Of a stretch of DNA of 64,000 nt, positions 16,578 through 24,932 are shown piece after piece; within the stretch, counting starts at the first letter, position 1; each line of letters opens with the position of its first letter. The stretch comes from an uncultured Lachnospiraceae bacterium (GTDB lineage Bacteria > Bacillota > Clostridia > Lachnospirales > Lachnospiraceae). A program made the translations under genes and the position numbers. The notes below the pieces were generated by a model. It ran no database searches, was not told the origin of the DNA, and worked only from the letters and a program-made list of their open reading frames with translations. The DNA is taken from assembly GCA_902476265.1 (NCBI GenBank), contig CABSCP010000001.1:434001-498000 (forward strand), given 5' to 3'.

Positions 16578-17747
16578 ATGTTATTGATTAAAAACGGACG
16601 CGTGGAAACGATGGCGGGCACTACCCTGGTAAAAGGGGATGTGCTTTGCCATGACGGAAGAATTGAGCGGATTGCCCCGCAGATTGAACTGCCTCAAAGC
16701 GCCGATGTCCAGATGATTGATGCTTCCGGCTGCCTGGTCATGCCGGGGCTGGTGGAAGCCCACTGCCATGTGGGAATCACCGAAGAAAAAAAGGGCATGG
16801 AAGGGGATGACTGCAATGAAAATGTAGAACCGGTCACCCCTTGGCTGCGGGCCATAGACGCCATTAACACCATGGACGCGGCTTTTGATGACGCGGTGCG
16901 GGCCGGGATTACTTCCGTGATGGCAGGTCCCGGCAGCTCCAACGTGGTGGGAGGGCAGTTCGCTTTTTTAAAGACAAAGGGCCGCTGCATTGACGAACTG
17001 GTGGTAAGGGCTCCTGCCGCCATGAAGATCGCTTTCGGCGAGAATCCCAAAGTGAATTTTTCCGGCATGGGAAAAAGTCCTGTAACCCGGATGGCGATTG
17101 CAGGCCTACTGCGCAAAGAACTGTCCCGGGCCCGGGAGTATTGTAAAAAGCGGGCGAAAGATGAGGTGGAGCCAGACTTTGAACTGGAGCCGTGGCTTCC
17201 CGTCTTTTCCCGGAAAATCCCGCTGAAAGCCCATGTGCACAGAGTGGATGATATTTTTACCGCCATTCGTATCGCCCGGGAGTTTGATCTGCGCATGACG
17301 CTGGATCATTGCAGCGAAGGGCATCTGGTGGCGGACAGGATCGCAGCCAGCGGTTTTCCTGCCATCGTAGGACCGGATCTGTCCTGCCGCAGCAAAATTG
17401 AAGTTCAGAATGTGGATTTTAAGACTGCGGGCATTCTGCACCAGGCAGGCGTTTTAGTGGCGATCTGCACAGACCATCCGGTTTCCGTCATTCAGTCCCT
17501 GCCGATCTGCGCCGGACTGGCGGTTAAAGCGGGATTGCCCATGGAGGCGGGGCTGGAAGCCATCACCTGCAATCCGGCCAAAATCTGCGGCGTATTCGAC
17601 CGGGTGGGCAGTCTGGAGGCGGGAAAGGACGCGGATATCGCGATCTTCGACGGTAACCCCATGGAAGTGTTCACCAGAACCAAATATACCGTTATCAACG
17701 GCACGGTTGTCTATCGGGAAGGACAGGAAAAGACCGCTTCTATCTGA
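16578..17747 (+). CDS. Metal-dependent amidohydrolase (imidazolonepropionase-like)
   Basis: The 389-residue protein has the amidohydrolase TIM barrel: metal ligands HCH at residues 62-64, AHVH near 223, LDHC near 243, and the catalytic Asp in CTDHP near 297. A composite beta-sandwich forms from both termini (GSLEAGKDADIAIFDGNP near the C-terminus). The substrate is unknown; imidazolonepropionase-like and dipeptidase-like members share these motifs. It starts four bases after the spoIIQ stop with a weak GGGG-type site, so it is almost certainly co-transcribed with spoIIQ and could be expressed in the forespore. A stable terminator follows. Confidence 0.85.
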   Translation: MLLIKNGRVETMAGTTLVKGDVLCHDGRIERIAPQIELPQSADVQMIDASGCLVMPGLVEAHCHVGITEEKKGMEGDDCNENVEPVTPWLRAIDAINTMDAAFDDAVRAGITSVMAGPGSSNVVGGQFAFLKTKGRCIDELVVRAPAAMKIAFGENPKVNFSGMGKSPVTRMAIAGLLRKELSRAREYCKKRAKDEVEPDFELEPWLPVFSRKIPLKAHVHRVDDIFTAIRIAREFDLRMTLDHCSEGHLVADRIAASGFPAIVGPDLSCRSKIEVQNVDFKTAGILHQAGVLVAICTDHPVSVIQSLPICAGLAVKAGLPMEAGLEAITCNPAKICGVFDRVGSLEAGKDADIAIFDGNPMEVFTRTKYTVINGTVVYREGQEKTASI

Positions 17748-17752
17748 AAAGG

Positions 17753-17801
17753 AACCGGGCCGGCGGCGCAGAGAAAATTTATGCGCAGCCGGCCCGGTTT
17801 T
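17753..17801 (+). terminator. Terminator of the spoIIQ-amidohydrolase unit
   Basis: A perfect 12-bp GC-rich stem (17753-17764 with 17788-17799), extended by an inner GCGCA/TGCGC pairing, is followed by a short T-run. Confidence 0.75.
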
Positions 17802-17893
17802 ATGATCGCTTTCGATAGATAGGTTATTTTTCAGAAACGATGCTTCCTGTAAAAAATGTGTGGATAATCTCAACAGCCTCTACAATTACGACC

Positions 17894-18895
17894 TTAAACT
17901 TCAGGATCAGAGAGGCCGGCTGCAAATAAAAAACTTTCCATCGTTTTTGATACCGCAGCTTGCCGTAGCCATTCCTGTAGTAATTCCATATCTTTTTCCC
18001 GGGAAATATGCATACGGACATTTTCCGGCACTTCCCCCAGCCCAGACAGAAGAGAGAAAATAGAACGTCTTATAATCTCCCGGCCTTCTTCACGTCCGGT
18101 TTCAATTCCTTGCTCAATTCCTTGCTCAATTCCCTGTTCAATTCCCTGCTTAATCCCCGCTTCTTTTCCATAATTAAACTCGGCGGCCCGCATTTTCTTC
18201 ATTTCCTCTTCTTCATTATATTCAAAAATTGACATGGCCACTACCTCCGCTTTTTGCGACAGAAGGAAATCAGACAGAATTTCTTTGGAGATACATTCCT
18301 CCACAGCCCTCTCCACCGCAATATTTATTTTTTCGGTTTCTGCATACTTTCGTATGCAGGCCACAAATTCACAATACTCCCACAATCTCCGGCATTTTTT
18401 TAAGATTGCTACATTGTTTCCGGGATTGATATTCAGCATCAGAACTTTTAATTCCAGTTCGGGATCTGCAGTTTCTTTTTCAAATGCATCCGATAGTTTC
18501 AGAGTTTGCCGCTCGGGCTGCGTGTCCGTCCCATTGTAAAATACTACAAAACGTGGGACAGGAATCCGCACCATTTTGCTGGTATAAAGGCTTTGGTCCT
18601 TCACATATTTTTCCAGTTCTCTGGATATGTAGATCAAATCGCGCAGAGGCATATTCGGGTTATAGGAGGCCTGATGTTCATACAGGCTTAACTCTGAATC
18701 CAGCAGGAAGGAAACATCATTCTTCACGCCGAGATAAATGGCATTTTCCAGTGTATATACTTCCAGTTCCTCCTGATTTTGGTAGTCTGTCCCGTTTAAC
18801 GCGTTGTACAGTTCCAGCAGTTCCTTCTTTTCCCGGAATAGCATCCGAAACACCGTGTCCTTGTGATTTCTTACAATGGGTTGTCCTTTTTCCAT
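17894..18895 (-). CDS. Rpn-family recombination-promoting nuclease/putative transposase
   Basis: The 333-residue product resembles RpnA-like PD-(D/E)XK proteins: DTVFRMLFREKKELLELYNALNG at the N-terminus (interrupted here only for reference), a central DVSFLLDSELSLYEHQ segment near residues 60-75 holding the likely nuclease Asp/Glu-x-Gln residues, and RFVVFYNG near 115. The C-terminal part has five tandem GIEQ-type tetrapeptides that form a charged helix, common in this family. The ATG at 18895 is preceded by AGGAG; an in-frame ATG eleven codons earlier is less likely. Rpn proteins nick DNA and raise RecA-independent recombination. It stands alone and may be of mobile origin. Confidence 0.85.
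   Translation of the reverse strand: MEKGQPIVRNHKDTVFRMLFREKKELLELYNALNGTDYQNQEELEVYTLENAIYLGVKNDVSFLLDSELSLYEHQASYNPNMPLRDLIYISRELEKYVKDQSLYTSKMVRIPVPRFVVFYNGTDTQPERQTLKLSDAFEKETADPELELKVLMLNINPGNNVAILKKCRRLWEYCEFVACIRKYAETEKINIAVERAVEECISKEILSDFLLSQKAEVVAMSIFEYNEEEEMKKMRAAEFNYGKEAGIKQGIEQGIEQGIEQGIETGREEGREIIRRSIFSLLSGLGEVPENVRMHISREKDMELLQEWLRQAAVSKTMESFLFAAGLSDPEV
18102..18161 (-). repeat. Tandem 12-bp repeat inside the Rpn gene
   Basis: Five consecutive 12-bp units based on TCAATTCCTTGC (plus strand) encode GIEQ or close variants. The first two are identical and the last is diverged. In-frame tandem units like this change copy number easily by slippage. Confidence 0.85.
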
Positions 18896-19249
18896 AAGCC
18901 GCTCCTTTGCATGTGTGATGTACAGCAAGCGGCTGAATTTTTATGAAAAAGGATTCTTTCTTTCATTTCATCCGCCCCTGCTTGTTGATTTGTGAATGGT
19001 AAGCATAGAGTTCCTGAAATGAACGAAGAGATTCAGAAGGCCTTGTGCCCGGATTTTTAGAAGTTTATGCTTAAATTTATTTTAGCACGATTTCATGGAA
19101 ATTTCCATGGAGAAAGCGATAAATTTTCTTTACGCCCGCGGCATTTGAGCGTATACTATACCACAAAGTGTTCTTTCCCGGTAACTGTTCAGTATCTCAT
19201 AGGAAATCCGGGAAAGCGGCATAATTTATGGTGATATGAGGAGAAGATC
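18896..19249 (+). promoter_or_regulatory. Intergenic region with ddl promoter and palindrome
   Basis: A sigma-A promoter is visible: TTTACG at 19129-19134 and TATACT at 19152-19157 with a 17-base spacer. A perfect 16-bp palindrome CATGGAAATTTCCATG lies at 19094-19109, about 20 bases upstream of the -35, where an activator or repressor could bind. The rest of the stretch shows no gene. Confidence 0.55.
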
Positions 19250-20278
19250 ATGAAAGTTGTGGTTTTAGCAGGCGGTATCAGTACAGAGAGAGACGTTTCC
19301 CTGATTTCGGGGAAAATGATATACCAGGCAGTGAAAAGGCTGGGACATCAGGCCGTGCTGCTGGATGTATTTTTGGGAATGAAGCGGGACGATATTGAAC
19401 ATATTTTTGAAAGCGGCGAGGATTTCGCCAGGGACATTGCGGATATCCGGGAAATCAATCCTGACATCAGCGCGGTAAAAGCGATGCGGGAGGACGGCGG
19501 AAAGAGTTATTTCGGTCCCAACGTGATACAAATCTGCCAGATGGCGGATGTGGTATTTTTAGGGCTGCACGGTGAGGACGGAGAGAACGGTAAGGTGCAG
19601 GCAGCCTTTGACCTTCTGGGCATCCGGTATACGGGCACGGATTTTGTCAGCAGTGCTCTGTCCATGGATAAGAGCCTGTCCAAGGAACTGTTTGTATACA
19701 ATCACATTCCCACCCCTGCCGGAACGGTGGTGAAGAAGGGACAGGAAACCAAAACGGATGTGCCTTTCCCCTGTGTGGTGAAAGTCTGTTCCGGCGGCTC
19801 CAGCATCGGCGTTTCCATCGTGAATGAGGAAGCGGAATACGAAGCCGCTCTGGAGGATGCGTTCCGGTATGATGATGAAGTGATTGTGGAACAATATATC
19901 AAAGGACGGGAGTTCACCTGCTGCGTGCTGGACGGCAAAGCCCTCCCCATCGTGGAAATTGCGCCCAAAGAAGGTTTTTACGATTATAAAAATAAATACC
20001 AGGCAGGCAGCACGGTCGAAATTTGCCCTGCTCCTCTGGATGAAGAGCATACGAAACAGATCCAGAAAATATCCGAGGATGTTTTCCGGGTGCTGCGCCT
20101 GAAAAAATATGCCCGCATGGATTTCATGATGGATGAAGCCGGAAATCTTTTCTGCCTGGAAGCGAATACGCTGCCCGGCATGACGCCCACCTCCCTGATT
20201 CCTCAGGAAGCGGCGGCAGTGGGAATGGACTACGACCATCTCTGCCAGAAAATTATTGATATGGCAATGGAAAACTGA
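19250..20278 (+). CDS. ddl: D-alanine--D-alanine ligase
   Basis: The 342-residue ATP-grasp enzyme makes D-Ala-D-Ala for peptidoglycan in the cytoplasm. Visible motifs are the N-terminal AGGISTERDVSLISG, the HGEDGENG loop near residue 105, the ATP-grasp KVCSGGSSIGVS near 182, the omega-loop EGFYDYKNKYQ near 243, and the C-terminal metal site EANTLPGMTPTSL near 305. The Tyr and KNKY of the omega loop indicate D-Ala rather than D-Lac specificity, so this is a housekeeping enzyme and not a VanA-type ligase. It is followed by murF, the enzyme that uses its product, 37 bases on. Confidence 0.96.
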   Translation: MKVVVLAGGISTERDVSLISGKMIYQAVKRLGHQAVLLDVFLGMKRDDIEHIFESGEDFARDIADIREINPDISAVKAMREDGGKSYFGPNVIQICQMADVVFLGLHGEDGENGKVQAAFDLLGIRYTGTDFVSSALSMDKSLSKELFVYNHIPTPAGTVVKKGQETKTDVPFPCVVKVCSGGSSIGVSIVNEEAEYEAALEDAFRYDDEVIVEQYIKGREFTCCVLDGKALPIVEIAPKEGFYDYKNKYQAGSTVEICPAPLDEEHTKQIQKISEDVFRVLRLKKYARMDFMMDEAGNLFCLEANTLPGMTPTSLIPQEAAAVGMDYDHLCQKIIDMAMEN

Positions 20279-20315
20279 GAGCAGGAGTGATCAGGTCACA
20301 GGAGCGGAATCGAAT

Positions 20316-21728
20316 ATGAAAAATATGACATTGTGGAATATCGCGCGGGCGTGTAAAGGACGGCTGATCGTCCCTACCCGCAAGAAGGAAGAGTGCCCCA
20401 GAGCCGGGATGGCGGTGATCCGCAGCTATACTGGAAAAGAAGCGAAAGGGATTGTTCTGGATTCCCGAAAGGTGGAACCCGGTTTTGTCTTTATCGCTGC
20501 CAAAGGGGAAAAGGCGGACGGACATAAGTTCATTCCGGAGGTTTTTGAAAAAGGGGCTATCGGTGTGGTCTGTGAAAAGGAACCGGAAGAATTGAACGGT
20601 CCCTGCATCCTGGTAAAAGACAGCTTTCAGGCGCTGCAGGACATCGCCGAATATTACAGAAATCAGATGCCCGTTCCCATCGTAGGAATTACCGGAAGCG
20701 TGGGAAAAACCAGCACCAAGGAGTTCATCGCCTCCGTGCTGGCGCAGAAATATAAAGTCCATAAAACTCAGGGGAATTTTAATAATGAGATCGGGGTGCC
20801 GCTGACCCTGCTTTCCATGCCGGAGGATACACAGGCGGCGGTAGTGGAAATGGGGATCAACCATTTCGGCGAGATGCATCGTCTCAGCAGGATGGTAAAA
20901 CCTGACATTTGTGTCATGACAAATATCGGACAGTGCCACCTGGAATTTCTGGGGAGCCGGGACGGAATTTTAAAAGCCAAGTCAGAGATTTTTGATTTTA
21001 TGAACCCGGAGGGCAGCGTTTGTGTCAACGGGGATGATGATAAGCTGATGACCATTGAAGAGGTATGCGGGAAAAAGCCCGTGCGTTTTGGATTTTCAAA
21101 AGAAAACGATGTCTGGGCGGATGAAGTGGTCAACAAAGGGCTTCTCGGCAGCAGCGCTGTGATTCATACGAAAGAAAGCAGTTTCCCTGTTCGGGTTCCG
21201 CTGCCGGGCGCGCATATGGTGATGAATGCGCTGGCGGCTACTGCTGTGGGATTAAAGCTGGGGCTGACAGTAGAGCAGATCGCCGCCGGGATCGCTTCCG
21301 TGGAGGCGGTGAACGGCAGAAGTCGGGTGGTAAAGGCAGGAGATCTGGTGCTGATTGACGACTGCTATAACGCCAATCCGGTTTCCACAAAAGCGGCAAT
21401 TGATCTGCTGGGCCTGGCGCTGGGCCGAAAAGTGGCGGTGCTGGGAGATATGTTTGAACTGGGAGAAAAAGAAAGGGAGCTGCACGCCGGGGTGGGCGAA
21501 TATGCTGCCGAGCACGGCGTGGACTGCCTGATCTGTGCCGGAAGTTTGTCTGAAAATATGTACGAAGCGGCAAACGCGGCCGGAATGAAAGAAGTCTATC
21601 ATTTCCCTGACAGGGAAGCGCTCATGAAAGAATTAAGCGATTTGCTGAAACCCGGCGATTCTGTACTGATCAAGGCTTCCCACGGGATGGGATATGAAAA
21701 GATCGTAGAAGAACTGGAGAAAGAATAA
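20316..21728 (+). CDS. murF: UDP-N-acetylmuramoyl-tripeptide--D-alanyl-D-alanine ligase
   Basis: The 470-residue Mur ligase adds D-Ala-D-Ala to the UDP-MurNAc-tripeptide in the cytoplasm. The ATP loop GITGSVGKTSTKEF lies near residues 122-135, and the central domain (EMGINHFGEMHRLS) and C-terminal domain (DDCYNANPVS, near 347) are intact. The in-frame region extends back into ddl, but ATG 20316 with AGGAG 12 bases upstream is the sensible start. Gene order ddl-murF is common in Firmicutes and the two are probably one transcript from the promoter at 19129. Confidence 0.95.
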   Translation: MKNMTLWNIARACKGRLIVPTRKKEECPRAGMAVIRSYTGKEAKGIVLDSRKVEPGFVFIAAKGEKADGHKFIPEVFEKGAIGVVCEKEPEELNGPCILVKDSFQALQDIAEYYRNQMPVPIVGITGSVGKTSTKEFIASVLAQKYKVHKTQGNFNNEIGVPLTLLSMPEDTQAAVVEMGINHFGEMHRLSRMVKPDICVMTNIGQCHLEFLGSRDGILKAKSEIFDFMNPEGSVCVNGDDDKLMTIEEVCGKKPVRFGFSKENDVWADEVVNKGLLGSSAVIHTKESSFPVRVPLPGAHMVMNALAATAVGLKLGLTVEQIAAGIASVEAVNGRSRVVKAGDLVLIDDCYNANPVSTKAAIDLLGLALGRKVAVLGDMFELGEKERELHAGVGEYAAEHGVDCLICAGSLSENMYEAANAAGMKEVYHFPDREALMKELSDLLKPGDSVLIKASHGMGYEKIVEELEKE

Positions 21729-22283
21729 AAAATAGTAGAACAGCTTATGTAGGGCGGGGGCTTGCTCCCGCCGAAACCCCTCATGAATACTATGTTTTCA
21801 GCACTTTATCACTGCAAGAGTAGTCCAAAGTTTTGACGTCATGGTGCTCGAATGGTGCCCTAATTTCGTGAGAGCATATAAAACCGGGTAAGAAGTTATA
21901 ATGAGATATGTCAAAAGCATGTAGGGCGGGCTGCCCACAGCCCGCCTCTAACCGAAAACGAAACGTGCTTCTCACGGCGGGATGAGGGCATCCCGCCCTA
22001 CGATGTACGCCATTATTTATTGGGATTTTGAGGGGGCAATACATAAAACCTTACCCGAAGTTTTCTGTGCCTTGAAAGCCGCTTAATTCAATGCTGTACC
22101 GACTCCTACTGCGTGACATTCGTTCTCATTGTGGAGAGAGGGCGAAAGCACTCTTTGCTTTCGCTCTCTTGATTGCCACACAAGCAGGGACAGACAGGCT
22201 TGTCAACGACGGCGCAGACGTTCACTTTATCGTTGACAAGGGCGGCTGGTTCTGCTACCCCCATGCGGGAATAGACTCGTAAT
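21729..22283. repeat. Repeat-rich intergenic region with three copies of a GC-rich hairpin element
   Basis: Three copies of an element built as GTAGGGCGGG-loop-CCCGCC occur at 21750-21773 (plus), 21921-21946 (plus) and 21975-22001 (minus). Further structures are a hairpin at 22132-22168 and a perfect 11-bp inverted repeat (22199-22209 with 22230-22240). A 19-base motif at 21842-21860 recurs at 23320-23338. Short ORFs on both strands look non-coding. It resembles a cluster of REP-like sequences and element debris, possibly including the edge of a former mobile element. Confidence 0.6.
21842..21860 (+). repeat. Left copy of imperfect 19-bp direct repeat
   Basis: TGGTGCTCGAATGGTGCCC at 21842-21860 matches TGGTGCCCAAATGGTGCCC at 23320-23338 at 17 of 19 positions. 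Each unit is itself an internal duplication of TGGTGCC. The two copies bracket the AT-rich PHP gene, as remnants of attachment sites might. Confidence 0.5.
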
Positions 22284-23066
22284 CTATGCTTCAACAATAA
22301 GCCTGTTTAGTTCTGGAATTTTCGAGCCAACATCTTCTGGACAATGCGCATCCGAAACCGTTATAATTTTGACATTGTGCTTTTTCATGCACTTTAACAT
22401 ATCTTTATTCATACCAAGTTCAGCAGTATCGGGACATCTTCGGTTGATGCCGCTACTTTGTTCCACATACATATTTTGCGCTGAAAGTGCCTGCGCCATT
22501 TCTTCATAATATTTATCAAGTGAAAATGATGGAGTATGGCCGAATAACTTTACGCTGTCAGGGTGGGCAATGCCATCATATAAGCCACATTTGATAAGTT
22601 CAAGAGATGTTTCAAAATATCTTTTATACACCTTATTAATATTTATATTGTTCCAATGCTCACTCTTGTGGTCAAACGCAAAACCATCAACAAAATGAAC
22701 ACTGCCTAAAAGAAAATCAAGCCCCTTATCCTTTGTTAAATTGGCCACAAATGTCTCAAACTCTTTGAAATAACAAATTTCAAGTCCGAATTTAATCTTT
22801 ATCGGAAATGGATTATTTCTGACATTGTGGATAAGCGTCAAATAATCCTCAAGTTGTAATACTCCGGCTCTTTTATGAAACCATTTATCAATATACTCGC
22901 TGTATGCGCATACGGAATCATACATAGGAACAAATTCCTGAAAACGATAACAATGCTCAAGAAGCCATATTTCATCGAGATCTTGCTCAAACCCCTTATT
23001 TGCAAACTGGCCTATCCATTCAAGCGTGTATTCGCCTCGTTCAATATGAATGTGACCATCTACCAC
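22284..23066 (-). CDS. PHP-domain phosphoesterase (histidinol-phosphatase-like)
   Basis: The 260-residue product carries the PHP metal motifs: VDGHIHIERG at the N-terminus, LLEHCYRF near residue 36, GLEICYF near 95, LGSVHFVDG near 120, YDGIAHPD near 165 and SDAHCPEDVG near 240. These coordinate a trinuclear metal site in histidinol-phosphate phosphatases of the HisK type; other small phosphate esters are possible. I choose the GTG at 23066 because GAGGAGG lies eight bases upstream; ATG codons at 23096 and 23093 lie upstream of that site. The gene is clearly more AT-rich than its neighbours and is flanked by repeats, so recent acquisition is likely. No histidine genes are near. Confidence 0.82.
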   Translation of the reverse strand: MVDGHIHIERGEYTLEWIGQFANKGFEQDLDEIWLLEHCYRFQEFVPMYDSVCAYSEYIDKWFHKRAGVLQLEDYLTLIHNVRNNPFPIKIKFGLEICYFKEFETFVANLTKDKGLDFLLGSVHFVDGFAFDHKSEHWNNININKVYKRYFETSLELIKCGLYDGIAHPDSVKLFGHTPSFSLDKYYEEMAQALSAQNMYVEQSSGINRRCPDTAELGMNKDMLKCMKKHNVKIITVSDAHCPEDVGSKIPELNRLIVEA

Positions 23067-23469
23067 AGCACAAACCTCCTCTACATAAAACATCATCGTT
23101 GTTTTTGTGATTCTATATTACCATATCCTCTGTTGATTTTCCACTTCATTCGGGGCACATTCGTGGATAGCAATTTGCAAAAGAAGCGAGGGTTTAGGAT
23201 ACTTCCCAACAAGTCGTTTTTCGGAAGTGTAGCCACGCTTCCTATACTTGCTCTTCCAAAAGTCACACTGAAAAGAATGGAGCGAAGAGGATAACTAAGA
23301 GATATTTTATGAAAGTCCGTGGTGCCCAAATGGTGCCCGGCTTTCCAAAAACACACTGTAAGGGAATATGACGAAAAGTGAGAAGATATGAGGAAAGCCT
23401 TGATTTAAGCCATTTTACGGTGGTATGTATAAACACTTATAAGAAGCTATAATTCACAAGAGGATCATC
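23067..23469. other. Intergenic region with right repeat copy
   Basis: This stretch holds the right copy of the 19-bp direct repeat (23320-23338) and a TATAAT box at 23448-23453 facing the VOC gene, with no convincing -35. TAAGAAG(T/C)TATAAT also occurs at 21889 in the left flank. Short ORFs on both strands have no recognisable domain. Confidence 0.45.
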
Positions 23470-23820
23470 ATGAAAATAGGAGAAGTATGTTTATTGACGA
23501 GTGATGTTGTTCGTCTTTCTGATTTTTATAAGATGTTGTTTCGTATTGATAATGAATGCAATGATGATGTCCATCAGTTTATTATATCGGAAGAAACGGC
23601 ATTAACTATTTATAACGACGGAATATTACGAAAAACAAATCCGCAAAATATTTGTATCGCATTTACAGTAAGTGATGTAGATATGGAATTTGAAAGAGTA
23701 AAAGCACTTGGTGTTGAGATTGTTTCCCCACCAACAGTGCGTCCTTGGGGTGCCAAAAACATGAGCTTTTTAGATCCTGATGGTAATTTGATTACTTTCA
23801 GAAGCTTCCCTGACCAGTAA
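23470..23820 (+). CDS. VOC-family (glyoxalase/bleomycin-resistance fold) protein
   Basis: The 116-residue protein shows two beta-alpha-beta-beta-beta units and the C-terminal motif SFLDPDGNLITF typical of the vicinal oxygen chelate family, which includes glyoxalase I, fosfomycin-resistance enzymes and antibiotic-binding proteins. The metal residues are not clearly conserved, so a binding function is as likely as catalysis. Base composition is AT-rich compared with the surroundings. AGAGGA precedes the ATG. A bidirectional terminator follows. Confidence 0.8.
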   Translation: MKIGEVCLLTSDVVRLSDFYKMLFRIDNECNDDVHQFIISEETALTIYNDGILRKTNPQNICIAFTVSDVDMEFERVKALGVEIVSPPTVRPWGAKNMSFLDPDGNLITFRSFPDQ

Positions 23821-23858
23821 GGGATTGGTTTCTCAGGTATACCCCTTATCAAGTTTGA

Positions 23859-23903
23859 GAAAAGCGGACACCGACCGGCAAAGCCGGGCGGTATCCGCTT
23901 TTC
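23859..23903. terminator. Bidirectional terminator
   Basis: A perfect 10-bp stem (23859-23868 with 23894-23903) with A-run and T-run inside its base lies between the convergent VOC gene and the AraC-type gene. Confidence 0.7.
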
Positions 23904-23947
23904 GTTCAGATAAGGTTTAAAACAGTATCTGTCGGTCGAACGTACCA

Positions 23948-24787
23948 TCAGATTTTTTCCACAGGGATCCATATTTCGCTGTAGTTGTCATCCGGATTTT
24001 CACATAAGGGCGTATATAGCTCAATATTGTAATTTCCCGCAAGCTTATACGCTTTGCAGGATGGCAGCCATTCGCTCCATATTTTGGTGTTCACATTCTG
24101 CAATGCTTTTGGCAATGCACCGCGGCAGGGGAATATCGCCCAGGTGCCTTCCGGGATTATCTTTGTTTCGTAACCTTCTGGGATTTCATTCCAGGGAATA
24201 TAGTTATCGGCTATGAGGTAGTCAAAATTTTTCCCGTCAATGTCCATACATATCCCATACATACCACAAACAATTTTGTTTTGGCCGCTTTCCACATGTT
24301 CCTTCCAGAACGCAGGGATTTCGTCATACGAAGTTTCCGTATTGAATTTACGGCATCTTCCCATTACGGTAAACTGGGCCTTTTCCACAATCTTGTACTC
24401 TAACATAGTGCCACCCTCCAGTGTGAGTTTAATTTTCAGCGGCGCAACAGAATTTAAACTGCTGCCTTTTTCTCTTGCGGCAGAAGGACTGATTCCATGA
24501 AATTTTGTGAATGCTCTGGCAAAGCTGTCAGGGGAATCATAGCCATATTTCAGCGCAGCATCAATCACTTTGATGTCGGAGGAACAAAGCTCCTGTGCGG
24601 CAAGTGTCAGACGGCGGGCTCTGATATACTCTCCAACGGTCAGCCCGCATAACACATGAAATATTTTTTGAAAGTAAAAACTCGACACATTTGCCCGATC
24701 CGCGATTTCAGTTATGCCCAGGTCTTCCGTCAAATTGTCCTCAATGTACGCAATTGCATTGGCGATTCCCTCATTCCAACCATTCAT
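23948..24787 (-). CDS. AraC-family regulator with GyrI-like effector-binding domain
   Basis: The 279-residue protein starts with two helix-turn-helix motifs (about residues 10-105; ITEIADRANVSSFYFQKIFH and DAALKYGYDSPDSFARAF) and ends with a GyrI-like/Rob-type effector-binding domain (about 125-279, EYKIVEKAQFTVMGRCR and later SEIWIPV). This layout is used by regulators of multidrug efflux and methyltransferase genes. AAAGGA lies upstream of the ATG. Target genes are not evident; the adjacent VOC and methyltransferase genes are candidates by position. Confidence 0.9.
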   Translation of the reverse strand: MNGWNEGIANAIAYIEDNLTEDLGITEIADRANVSSFYFQKIFHVLCGLTVGEYIRARRLTLAAQELCSSDIKVIDAALKYGYDSPDSFARAFTKFHGISPSAAREKGSSLNSVAPLKIKLTLEGGTMLEYKIVEKAQFTVMGRCRKFNTETSYDEIPAFWKEHVESGQNKIVCGMYGICMDIDGKNFDYLIADNYIPWNEIPEGYETKIIPEGTWAIFPCRGALPKALQNVNTKIWSEWLPSCKAYKLAGNYNIELYTPLCENPDDNYSEIWIPVEKI

Positions 24788-24932
24788 AAAAGCTTCCTTT
24801 CTGATAAAGAGTCTGCTGTAACTCCATTATAGGGTCAAACAGTTCTGCAATCCCGACTCTGGATGCTCTCTTGTGTCGGCTTGCCGTGTTTTGGATTTTT
24901 AAACCGGAAAGCGGCAGTTTAGACGGGACTGA

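Noticed and set aside
15539..16621. A 360-codon antisense ORF over spoIIQ
   Set aside because: It arises from the biased codon use of the low-complexity Asp/Ala/Glu linker; no domain or start signal.
18102..18161. Regular short repeats considered as a CRISPR fragment
   Set aside because: The units are contiguous 12-mers without spacers and encode GIEQ in frame; no cas genes are near.
22271..22289. A stem ATAGA/TCTAT with loop CTCGTAA that looks like the anticodon arm of tRNA-Thr(CGU)
   Set aside because: No acceptor stem, D-arm or T-arm (GGTTCGA) is found around it, and it overlaps the 3' end of the PHP gene; most likely a chance match.
22091..22297. Overlapping 63-codon ORFs on both strands
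   Set aside because: They lie in a structured repeat region, without ribosome binding sites or known domains.
23093..23356. An 87-codon antisense ORF and an opposing ORF in the intergenic stretch beside the PHP gene
   Set aside because: No ribosome binding site or domain; sequence appears to be repeat debris.
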